Assembly: GCF_019249215.1 (NCBI RefSeq)
Contig: NZ_JAESDI010000006.1
Span: 267,478 to 331,477 of the forward strand
DNA length: 64,000 bases
Direction of reading: 5' to 3'
DNA from: Alteromonas lipotrueae
Lineage (GTDB): Bacteria > Pseudomonadota > Gammaproteobacteria > Enterobacterales > Alteromonadaceae
Part shown: positions 16,601 through 25,300 of the stretch, piece after piece
Numbering within the stretch: position 1 is the stretch's first letter
Layout: each line of letters opens with the position of its first letter
Program-made: the position numbers and the translations under genes
Notes under the pieces: model-generated
Databases searched by the model: none
What the model was told of the DNA's origin: nothing
What the model saw: the letters and a program-made list of their open reading frames with translations, nothing else

Positions 16601-17344
16601 CTAGACAAGTTTAGCGTTTGCCACCAATGCCTCTACATATGCAGCGTCACTCAATTTATCAAGGTCAACTTCCGGTCTAGCCATCAATCCCTCGTGGGTT
16701 AGGTCGACAGAGACATTGTGAGAAGACCAATCAATTTTCCTGATGTCAGAGGGCAGTACTGCAAGCTTTTTACCACCAGGAAGCCAGTTATTTGTATCAA
16801 CCACTAACAACTGAATCTGCCACCCCTCAGTATCAAACACGAAATCGCTAATATGTCCTACATTATCATCTTGGGTTGCCACTTCGTAACCACTGACTTC
16901 TCCGCAAGCCCGTAAGTGATTTTCAGGTTTATTTTCTAGTTCTTCTTTACCCATGGCCGTTAACTCAGGATCGGCTAGTTGATTGGGATGAGCGAAATCG
17001 CCCCAAGCGCCAGGGCCTATCCAGTAATAACCATAACCAAAGTAACGAAATAATGTTTCTTCAAATTCTCTTGAAACAGGTTTATGTTCGTCAATTGATG
17101 GGCTGTTTTTAAGCGTGTCTGCAGTCATGGAAACATCCACGGTTTCTTCTTCTTGATCCAACCGTGTGACCGAAATAGGTGATATCACCACTTTCCTGCT
17201 AAGGGGAAGCCATGTATTCGTATCGGCAACCACATACCTCACGACGAAATCTTTATCGTCAAACAATATATCTCGTACGCCGCCTATGTCCTTATCGGTA
17301 GCATGAATTGAAAAATGTTTAATCTGTTTATATGACACCATCAT
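16601..17344 (-). CDS. PRC-barrel domain protein (two barrels)
   Basis: A 247-residue protein with two PRC-barrel units: residues about 5-75 (YKQIKHFSIHATDKDIGGVRDILFD..VRYVVADTNTWLP) and about 145-215 (SGYEVATQDDNVGHISDFVFD..IQLLVVDTNNWLPGGK). The repeat of VxDTNxWLP shows internal duplication. PRC barrels occur in RimM, photosynthetic reaction centres and many stress proteins; no specific role is assigned. The ATG at 17344 has a perfect AAAGGAGG seven bases upstream. Confidence 0.85.
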   Translation of the reverse strand: MMVSYKQIKHFSIHATDKDIGGVRDILFDDKDFVVRYVVADTNTWLPLSRKVVISPISVTRLDQEEETVDVSMTADTLKNSPSIDEHKPVSREFEETLFRYFGYGYYWIGPGAWGDFAHPNQLADPELTAMGKEELENKPENHLRACGEVSGYEVATQDDNVGHISDFVFDTEGWQIQLLVVDTNNWLPGGKKLAVLPSDIRKIDWSSHNVSVDLTHEGLMARPEVDLDKLSDAAYVEALVANAKLV

Positions 17345-17560
17345 CGCTGCGCCTCCTTTGCCTTGTGGCTTGGGTAATTCATTAGATATTGTTCTACTAT
17401 TTTTCAACAGCGTGGTTTGCGTAAAATAGCAATTTCACAATGCTAAGTTATTAATATAGAACCATCTGTTTGAACATTACAAATATGCAAAGATTTGTTC
17501 GAGCGCAATCTAGATATGGATCAACAAAGTGGGGAATAACGGGGCATATCACAAATAAAA

Positions 17561-17596
17561 TCAACCAGCCCGATTGGCACCAAGCTGGTTGAGGCG
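17561..17596 (-). terminator. Terminator of maoP
   Basis: TCAACCAGC/GCTGGTTGA nine-bp stem with an inner TTGG/CCAA pairing; on the minus strand it is followed by TTTTATTT, 20 bases after the maoP stop. Confidence 0.8.
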
Positions 17597-17610
17597 ATGT
17601 TGAGTTGTAA

Positions 17611-17985
17611 TTAGGCTACATCGAATGCTTCATCACTGTAATCTTCATCGTAATCTGATTGGTTACTCGCGGCGCTGCTATGCAGTGTATAGAAATGTTT
17701 CTTGCCTCGAGACAAGCGTACATACTTGGCCCAAGTGCGCTCAACAGTATTGTCAGCTTCCACTTTACCATTAATAAAGTCTAGAAAATGGCGCTCATCA
17801 TCCGTCTCTGGTGCTAACTCTCCACATTCCAGTGCCAGCAGGGTTTTTCCATAACCGGTTAGTATATCTGCCTCACCAATACTGAAATCGCCAGATTTTC
17901 GAAAGCCATAAGGAAATTTTTGTCTATCTATAAAAGGTTTTTGAGAAACGCGGATTGATAAATTTTTCATGGTTGTACCCAGCAT
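17611..17985 (-). CDS. maoP: MaoP (DUF413) macrodomain Ori organisation protein
   Basis: A 124-residue protein matching E. coli MaoP/YifE (112 residues, from memory): FPYGFRKSGDFSIGEA, LLALECGELAPETDDE, ERTWAKYVRL..GKKHFYTLHS and an acidic tail. In E. coli MaoP acts with the maoS site near its own gene to organise the Ori macrodomain. The gene is divergent from an HdfR-like gene, as in E. coli, which supports orthology. The start may be the ATG at 17970, five codons in. Confidence 0.88.
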   Translation of the reverse strand: MLGTTMKNLSIRVSQKPFIDRQKFPYGFRKSGDFSIGEADILTGYGKTLLALECGELAPETDDERHFLDFINGKVEADNTVERTWAKYVRLSRGKKHFYTLHSSAASNQSDYDEDYSDEAFDVA

Positions 17986-18358
17986 TGAGTTGTCTTCAAG
18001 CGAACTTTTAAGACAAAAGAATCAGAACATAAAACAAAACATTTTTTCCTTATCAATAAAAAATTTTGTTGGAAAATATAAAGTGTAAATATGTACGAGT
18101 TTGTGGGGTGTAAAAAGTGTGTGTGTGTAAATATTTTTTCTTTTAATTTTATATAAGGTTATGAATATAATGTAATTTTGCTGTTTTTTTGATTCAGCAT
18201 TGAAGAGGTGCCTGGGCGTAGGTGAATTGAGGGGATAATGCGAAATACGTGAGCGAAACCCACTATAAAAAATTATTGTCGCAACGATGATAAAAATTCG
18301 TTTTCTATTTTTGGTGCCAAGACAATAATGACGAAGTGGCAATAACCTAGAGATAGAC
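17986..18358. other. AT-rich 373-base region between maoP and the small gene at 18359
   Basis: No convincing gene. The stretch at 18040-18200 is strongly AT-rich, with a GTGTGTGTGT run at about 18118. By analogy with E. coli this is where a maoS-like site could lie, but I cannot identify one. Confidence 0.5.
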
Positions 18359-18526
18359 ATGAGTAAAGACTATCGTTACCAAAGTGAAGAATTGGACTCG
18401 GTAGAAGAGGAAGACTTTCACACCAAGAAGGTGAGCGCTAAGCGCCACCAAAGCGTAAAGAACAAACAAAATCGTGACTTACAACGTCGAGAGAAACAGC
18501 GCCGTTTGATGCACGAAGGCAGTTAA
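18359..18526 (+). CDS. Small basic protein between maoP and hdfR
   Basis: A 55-residue reading frame beginning MSKDYRYQSEELDSVEEED and ending with a strongly basic helix (KNKQNRDLQRREKQRRLM). AGAGAT lies five bases before the ATG, and a 10-bp hairpin follows 27 bases after the stop, which supports a real transcript. An acidic N-terminus and an Arg/Lys/Gln-rich helix suggest nucleic-acid or ribosome contact, but the family is not recognised. Confidence 0.62.
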   Translation: MSKDYRYQSEELDSVEEEDFHTKKVSAKRHQSVKNKQNRDLQRREKQRRLMHEGS

Positions 18527-18552
18527 TACGCTTCTTAGTTGAAAATAAATAC

Positions 18553-18590
18553 AGCGCACTGCTTTTATAGCAGTGCGCTGCTGTGCTTTT
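18553..18590. terminator. Hairpin after the small gene
   Basis: AGCGCACTGC/GCAGTGCGCT ten-bp perfect stem with a seven-base loop. The T-run after it is short and displaced (CTTTTGTG), so termination may be partial. Confidence 0.55.
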
Positions 18591-18654
18591 GTGTTTACAT
18601 GCCGTATTATCTGTGACAGTTTACAATCACTTATTTATCGGTTTTGTAAGAAGC

Positions 18655-19491
18655 ATGGATATACGCTTTCTCACCACATTTATTGAAGTTGCAAAAACCC
18701 GACATTTTGGCAAAGCAGCTGAAAATCTTTATCTAACGCAATCTGCGGTAAGTGCGCGGATCAAGTTGCTAGAAGAATATTTTCATACCACGCTATTCAT
18801 ACGCCAGCGCAATAGTATTCAGCTAACCCAATCGGGTGAAAAGCTGTTGCCGTATGCACGCCAACTTTGCAGTACGCTTAATGAAGCTAAGCAAGAGCTA
18901 CAAATTCAATCTTCTGAATATGTAGTGTGCGGTGCAACGCAGTTAGCCAGTGAATTAATGTTGCCAACCACCTTGAGTCACCTTCACAATACCTTTCCCG
19001 ATTGGTCAGTTAAAGCAGAAGTACTCTCCCTCGATGGCTTATCTCGTCAATTACACGAGCGGGTGACTGACTTAGCTTTTTCAACAGAGCCGCTAAAGTC
19101 AGAAGAAGTTAAAAGTGAAGTGTTACTGGAAAAACAATTAGGGTTATACCGAATCGGCGAAGGCGGTAATGTGGTAGACGCGGCAGAGTTTGTGGCCATT
19201 GATTGGGGCAGCAAAGCCAGAGATCTATTGCTTACGTTATACCCTCAGCTTCGTGATGCTAAACTGCGGACGAACTCACTCAACTTAGCCCTAAATAACC
19301 TACAATATGAAGGTGGCGTTGCTGTACTCCCTGAAGGAACGGTAAATCAACTTGATCCAACTATCGCAATTTCACTAATACAGCCTTTAGAAAGTATAAC
19401 GATGAAAGTTTATCTTCACACCATGAAACAAGTCAGGCGTGTAGGGCTTGAAGCCTTGATTACCAGTGTATCGGCCATACACCCTGCCTAA
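18655..19491 (+). CDS. hdfR: HdfR-like LysR regulator
   Basis: A 278-residue LysR protein whose N-terminus follows E. coli HdfR closely: MDIRFLTTFIEVAKTRHFGKA, YLTQSAVSARIKLLE, then LFxRxRNxIxLTxxGEKLLPYA. In E. coli HdfR represses flhDC and affects other genes; the target here is unknown, with no flagellar genes in the window. The ATG at 18655 (AAGAAG upstream) fits the family start; an upstream in-frame ATG would add an unlikely hydrophobic leader. The maoP neighbourhood supports the call. Confidence 0.82.
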   Translation: MDIRFLTTFIEVAKTRHFGKAAENLYLTQSAVSARIKLLEEYFHTTLFIRQRNSIQLTQSGEKLLPYARQLCSTLNEAKQELQIQSSEYVVCGATQLASELMLPTTLSHLHNTFPDWSVKAEVLSLDGLSRQLHERVTDLAFSTEPLKSEEVKSEVLLEKQLGLYRIGEGGNVVDAAEFVAIDWGSKARDLLLTLYPQLRDAKLRTNSLNLALNNLQYEGGVAVLPEGTVNQLDPTIAISLIQPLESITMKVYLHTMKQVRRVGLEALITSVSAIHPA

Positions 19492-19507
19492 TAGCAAAGA
19501 GAAAATT

Positions 19508-19858
19508 ATGACGACTCAACACCCACTATTACAAATGAACGCGTTCGAACGCTTAGAAGCCAGCGTTGAATTAATTAAAACCTCGGGCAAGCTTTTCATT
19601 CTTAAAGATGAGCATGGTTGCGTGATGTTAACGACAGACGATGAAGATGGCATTCCTGTATGGCCAGAATCATCTCTTGCTTTGCTATGGGCAACTGAAG
19701 ATTGGTCAGACTGTGAAGCGATGGAAATCTCTACCAAAGACTTTCTTAACAAATGGGTGGGCGGCATGACGCAAGACAATCTTACGGTTATGGTTTGTCC
19801 GGTACCAGGAGAAGAAGGTGAAGTGATGGAACCAGAGGAATTTGCACAGCAAATTTAA
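19508..19858 (+). CDS. DUF2750 family protein
   Basis: A 116-residue acidic cytoplasmic protein: NAFERLEASVELIKTSGKLF, then PVWPESSLALLWATEDW, then DFLNKWVGGMTQDNLTVMVCP and an acidic tail. This order (helix, PVWPxxxxAxxW, FxxxWxxxxxxDxxxVxVFP) is DUF2750, of unknown function. AAGAGAA lies five bases before the ATG. It follows hdfR by 16 bases and may be cotranscribed. Confidence 0.83.
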   Translation: MTTQHPLLQMNAFERLEASVELIKTSGKLFILKDEHGCVMLTTDDEDGIPVWPESSLALLWATEDWSDCEAMEISTKDFLNKWVGGMTQDNLTVMVCPVPGEEGEVMEPEEFAQQI

Positions 19859-19923
19859 TGATCCCATCATTTGCTTTTAGCGTTTCAATATTAACGGATT
19901 ATCATGATTGAAGAGGAGCTACC

Positions 19924-20154
19924 ATGTTTACTGAACAACCGACTATGAGCAGTTTGTTTGAACAGTTAGGGCTAGCTAGTAGCGATGAAGCGATAGAAAG
20001 TTTTATTGAAACGCACAAAGGCTTAAATAAGCGCCAACATATTTTCGAAGCGCCGTTTTGGTCTGAAAGCCAAGCGGATTTCTTGAAAACGGCTATCGAA
20101 GACGACGCTGATTGGGCTGAAGTTATTGACCAACTTAACGTACGTTTGCACTAG
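19924..20154 (+). CDS. DUF2789 family protein
   Basis: A 76-residue protein matching DUF2789: TMSSLFEQLGLASSDEAIESF, HIFEAPFWSESQADFLKTAI, then DADWAEVIDQLNVRLH. Function unknown. GAGGAG lies six bases before the ATG. Its stop codon overlaps the stop of the convergent YceH-like gene. Confidence 0.87.
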   Translation: MFTEQPTMSSLFEQLGLASSDEAIESFIETHKGLNKRQHIFEAPFWSESQADFLKTAIEDDADWAEVIDQLNVRLH

Positions 20155-20807
20155 TCGCCAGATGCTAAGTCATTAATTCTCGATTCTAAATCGGCAAGGG
20201 TGGCTTTTACTTGCAGTAGAGCCGCTTTTAGTGTTTCAACAGTATCAGTGTTTTCGTTTTTGCTTTCACTGCCACTGTTATTATTCTCGTTCTCATCTAG
20301 CTGACAAAATGTGTGGTTATAGCGTATCTCTCTTTTACCTGACTCTCTTGGTAATGAGTAAATAAGCGCATCGGGCTGGTAAGCAAGTAAGCTGCTGATG
20401 GTTGCCTCTACATCACTGATATCGGCAAACTGAGCTAATCGCTGGCACCGCCCCCTCAGTTCACCGGGTGTTTGCGGACCACGTAGCAAAAGTTCAGTAA
20501 CAATGGCCTGTTGATGATCACTCAGTTTTATATCGCCAAATTCGGTATTGCAAAAACGATGAGAGTACTTGTCCACACGGCTACCGTAACCAGACGAAGC
20601 TTGAACAATTCGTTTGCCTTTCAACCCATCAAGAATTTTGATTACCTCGTCTTCAGTTAACTGGGTCACGGGCAATCGGTTACTTTTTTGGTTACACCCA
20701 TTGGTCAGCGCATTAAGTGACAAAGGGTATTGTTCTGGCGTAGTGACTGACTTTTCAAGCAATACACCAATAACACGTGCTTCCATATCAGATAAAGTCG
20801 TGGTCAT
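20151..20807 (-). CDS. YceH-like UPF0502/DUF480 protein
   Basis: A 218-residue protein of two winged-helix units: MEARVIGVLLEKSVTTPEQYP, NALTNGCNQKSNR, then LLLRGPQTPGELRGRCQRL. These are hallmarks of YceH/UPF0502. A coiled-coil-like tail follows residue 180. The family is conserved in gammaproteobacteria, but its role is unknown. Confidence 0.9.
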   Translation of the reverse strand: MTTTLSDMEARVIGVLLEKSVTTPEQYPLSLNALTNGCNQKSNRLPVTQLTEDEVIKILDGLKGKRIVQASSGYGSRVDKYSHRFCNTEFGDIKLSDHQQAIVTELLLRGPQTPGELRGRCQRLAQFADISDVEATISSLLAYQPDALIYSLPRESGKREIRYNHTFCQLDENENNNSGSESKNENTDTVETLKAALLQVKATLADLESRINDLASGD

Positions 20808-20910
20808 GACAGATATTCGGTCTTTAAGTATTTACGTATGAAAGTATAGTAACAACTCTCATGGAAGTTTTATATTCTAACCTGCAAGCAGTTAAAGGAG
20901 TGGTTAAGGT

Positions 20911-22281
20911 TTGATAACGCCGAAAAAAGAGGAACTTTGGTTTTTGCCCTTAGGGGGAACGGGCGAAATAGGCATGAACCTGAACCTGTATGGGCATGAC
21001 GGCAAGTGGTTAATGGTAGATTGCGGGGTGTCGTTCGACGAACCTCTTATTCCTCCTTATCGCTATTCTGGCACAAATAAGCAAACTCATCATAGGGTAG
21101 TGGCACCAGATCCCTCCTTTATTGCAGCGCAAAAAGAAAACATCGCGGGGATTGTAATTACCCATGCTCATGAAGATCACGTTGGCGCATTGCCGTATCT
21201 ATGGGCGCGTTTTCAGTGCCCCATCTACACCACCTCGTTTACTGCCGAAGTGTTACGCCGCAAACTGGCACAAACAAAATTAGTCAATAAAGTGCCTATA
21301 GTCGAGATTGCCACTGAGCAAACGCTGACACTGGGGCCATTTAATGTAAGTTGGTTATCGGTAACCCATTCGTTGCCCGAGCCTTATGCATTAAAAATAG
21401 CCACATCAGCGGGCACGGTTTTGCATACTGCCGATTGGAAAATAGACGCGCAGCCTATTACCGGTAAGCCTTTTGACAGTAATACTTACCGCGCCTTAGG
21501 GAACGAAAATATTCTTGCCATGGTGGGGGATTCTACCAATGCAACAAAACCGGGTTTCTCAATCTCTGAACGCAATTGCTATGATGGTTTGTTAAGTACA
21601 ATTAAACCACTGAAGGGCAGAGTAGTCGTAACGTGTTTTGGTAGTAACATAGCGCGGCTAATTACCCTTGCAAGGGTTGCCCAAAAAACTGGGCGCTACA
21701 TTGCGTTATACGGGCGCTCACTCATCAATATGTACAGCATTGCCCGCCAGCAAGACATTTGGCCTGTAGATTTGCCTGTGGCAGATGCGTTTCACTTAGG
21801 GTACTTACCACCAAATGAAGTACTCGCGGTGGCAACAGGCAGTCAGGGTGAGAAAAATACGGCCCTTTCTCGAATGGCTAATGACAGTCACCCTCATTTG
21901 CAATTAGACAAAGGCGATACCGTGATTTATTCCGCTATTGCGATACCGGGCAATGAGGATAGCATCAAGCGGGTAAACAGTGTGCTTAGTGCTAGAGGCG
22001 TTAAGGTAATAATGAGTGAAGAGAGTCAATTGCCCATTCATGCAAGCGGGCATCCGTGTGCCGAAGAACTCAAACTCATGTATCACTGGGTGAAACCTCA
22101 AATTGCTATTCCTGTGCACGGCGAAGAGGAGCACCTTAAAGCACACGCGATGATTGCCAAGGAATGTGGTGTAAAAAAACACTATGTGGGGCAAAACGGT
22201 GACTTGTATCGCTTAGCACCTCAACCGAGCATCCGACGGCAAGTTATTAATACTGGGCGAGTTCCTGTACAACAAGACTAA
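20911..22281 (+). CDS. RNase J-like metallo-beta-lactamase/beta-CASP protein
   Basis: A 456-residue protein with an RNase J layout: LGGTGEIGMNLNLYG, metal motif THAHEDHVG (His85, His87, Asp89, His90), MVGDSTNATKPGFS, a beta-CASP segment and HASGHPCAEELKLM, then IPVHGEEEHLKAHA. It lacks the ~100-residue C-terminal domain of Bacillus RNase J (about 555 residues). It may act as an exo/endoribonuclease alongside RNase E, by family. The start is a TTG, with AAAGGAG ten bases upstream and no better in-frame start. Confidence 0.83.
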   Translation: MITPKKEELWFLPLGGTGEIGMNLNLYGHDGKWLMVDCGVSFDEPLIPPYRYSGTNKQTHHRVVAPDPSFIAAQKENIAGIVITHAHEDHVGALPYLWARFQCPIYTTSFTAEVLRRKLAQTKLVNKVPIVEIATEQTLTLGPFNVSWLSVTHSLPEPYALKIATSAGTVLHTADWKIDAQPITGKPFDSNTYRALGNENILAMVGDSTNATKPGFSISERNCYDGLLSTIKPLKGRVVVTCFGSNIARLITLARVAQKTGRYIALYGRSLINMYSIARQQDIWPVDLPVADAFHLGYLPPNEVLAVATGSQGEKNTALSRMANDSHPHLQLDKGDTVIYSAIAIPGNEDSIKRVNSVLSARGVKVIMSEESQLPIHASGHPCAEELKLMYHWVKPQIAIPVHGEEEHLKAHAMIAKECGVKKHYVGQNGDLYRLAPQPSIRRQVINTGRVPVQQD

Positions 22282-22381
22282 TAAAGTGAAACGGACGAGC
22301 GTCTTAGTAACTTAATGGTACTGACTGCAATTTACTCAAACATTCTGATACACTATAAAAAATAATAATAACGATTCATTC

Positions 22382-25300
22382 ATGCGAGTTGTCATGCGCT
22401 GGTACCTAATCTCAGTTTTGTTTGCTGTCTGTTTCGTTAGCACTGTTAGCTACGCTGAGCCCCCCCGTCTTTCAAATCCCGTATTCCAATCGCTATCCAC
22501 TAAAAATGGGCTTCCACAAGACGTAGTTAACGACATCGCTATTGATAAGGATGGCTTTGTGTGGATAGCTACTGATGGCGGCGTGGCGCGTTGGGATGGT
22601 GTTAGAACCAAAATCATAAAAGGCCCTAACGACCTCTTCGTTAATGCTTCAATAAACAAGATTAGCCTGGAAACTGACAAAGCGTTGTGGATAAGCACGT
22701 ACGCATCGGGTGTTTACCGTCTTGATTTCAACACCCAAGTCATCACGAAACAAGTGGCGTTGCCTTTTTCAACCCAAGAAGATTGGTTGCAGGATGTGAG
22801 TCAATTTTTTTGGCAAAATGAAACCACGTTATTCATTGCCATGCCTGAACAGGTCGTTCGCTTTGATACTAACACCATGTCTTACGAGTCGATATTCACG
22901 CTAAGTGAAGAACTGATTGCTCAACGGCATTTCATCCGAGACATTATCGTCGTGGACAATTGGCTGTTACTGGCCACCAGTGATGGATTGGATGCCCTTG
23001 ATTTATCCATTGCTGATGCAGAAGCCATTTCCGTTAGTTACCTAAACGGCGTTGAGCCCGATGTGGATAACCTAAATACTAAGTTTTTACTGCATGACAC
23101 ACAAGGCCGAATTTGGGTAGGTACCGTTAATGGGTTATTTCAAACCACGAAAGCCGAATTGTTATCTCATGTTGTTAGCGGCAAGTCGTCGGGGTTTCAG
23201 CTGGTAGTCAAAAGCCGCAATGTCTGGACGATGGAGCAACGTGATGACAACGCATTTTGGTTTGGCACCAACGAAGGCCTATTTGAATTACAGCTTAGCC
23301 AAAATAAGTGGGTGAGTGAACACATTCTTGAGCCTCATAACGGCAGAACAGAGCTTTCTAACAAGCGCATTGTTGATATTGAAACCGATTATGCCGGTAA
23401 TCTTTGGTTAAGTTCGGTCTATGCGGGGGCACTGTATTTTGGGGTGAAAAGCGCCGAAATTTACGCTATTCAAAACAATCGAAATGACAAAAGCACAACG
23501 CTAAGCGACAGTGTGGTTTGGTCTTTAACCCAAACTGATAAAGACGTGTTGTGGATCGGAACCGAAAATGGGCTGAATCGATTTAACCTCGTAACGCGCA
23601 CATCTGAACAATTCATTACTTCTGATAGTGAATTTGTGGCCGAAAGAGAGTGGCTGGTTGAAAAGTTAGTACCAACGGGCGATGGCAGGTTGTATGTGCA
23701 AACTTACATGGGTATCCGGTTATTCGACCCCAGTACTGGAAAGTTATCCATGCCTCCACTGCAATCATCTTCTGATAACGATGTGTTCAATGCCTGGAAC
23801 TCCAGCATTACTTTAGGTGCCGATGGCGACTTATATTTTGTTGGGAATCATTACTACCGCTACAACTTAGAAGCGCAAAAATTAGATATTATCGATTTGG
23901 ACGAGGATATCTTCGATATCAATTTTTCCATAGGCTTTTTAGGTGCGTCCTCTTATCACGACAACCGGTTGTTTCTCGCCATGGTTGGCGGACTATGGCT
24001 GGTTGACCCTGTTACCTTAGCGCATGAACTGGTCTATCGCTTTTCAGAAAAGCAACGAGCCAATGAACGGTCGATAACGTCATGGGTTATCGATAACACA
24101 GGTGTGCTGTGGTTAGCTTTTAGTGGTTATGGGTTATTCGGGGTAGATGCCGACACTTTTGAGCCGCTTTATAAGTTAAACGAGAGTAACTTGTTGCTCT
24201 CCAATATCGTTTACGGTCTACAAAAAGACAGTAATGGGGATATTTGGTTTAGCTCGCATTCTGGATTGCATCGTTACTCACCAGCCTCAGCTCAAGTACA
24301 AAACTTTATTTATGGCCGAGAGTTATCAGTGTCAGAGTTTAATCAAGGCGCATCACTTGAGCTCATTGACGGGCGACTCGCCTATGGTTCAACATCAGGT
24401 GTTGTGGTTTTCTCTCCTGCTTTACTCAAACAAATCGGTAGTAACTCGAACCTGGTTTCAAGACAAACTGCCATTACTGATGTCAGTGTCGATTCTCGTG
24501 AGCTTCCACTCCCATTAGGCAATCTAAACGGGCAGAATATCAGTTTGGATTATCAAGATTACGGAATGACTATCCATTTTTCATCCTTGTCGATGAATGG
24601 AGTGGGTAAAGCAAAGTATCACTACACCTTATTACGCTACAATCAAGTTATCAGCGAGGGCGTGTCAGAAGACGATAAAATCACCCTAACTAACTTGGAG
24701 CCAGGTCGTTATCACTTTACAGTGGGGCCACTTGCCAGCAGTGTAGAATATAACGTTTTACCGGCGACTTTGACGTTTGATATGCCTTATGTGCCATGGC
24801 GTTCGCCCTTCGCCTATGCAGCGTATTTCACCTTGATACTACTGGTTATCATTGCGTACGTGGTATCACGACAGCGTCATCTATTTCGACTCCAAAAAGC
24901 GCAGCAGCAAGCGTTACTTTTCAACGATGCATTTCGCCAAACCCGAGACTGGGTGCTTATTTTTGATAAAAATAAAGTGCCAGTGGCTGCAAATCCCGCA
25001 TTTGAAAACGTATTTAATTTCAACACTAAAGAATCGTTAGCAAAGCAAATTGACAGGCTATTTACCCGTTACCCTACATTGGAATGGCAGCTATCTGGCA
25101 AGCTCTCTGATCTTAAAGGGGGAGAGTTTTGGAAAGACGAAGCGGTAATTGAAGGCGCTGACACGAAGCAGTACGACGTACTTATAGACATTAGTGCTGT
25201 TAAAGGTAACGAAATGGGCGAGCAACCTGACCATTATTTGCTCGTGGTGTCCGACATTACTGAGCAAAAAAATGCGGAACGCAAATTGTTAAAGCTTGCT

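Noticed and set aside
18022..18360. 112-residue minus-strand frame in the AT-rich gap
   Set aside because: Low-complexity Lys/Ile/Tyr/Phe composition typical of AT-rich noncoding DNA, no ribosome site, and a better small gene overlaps its start on the other strand.
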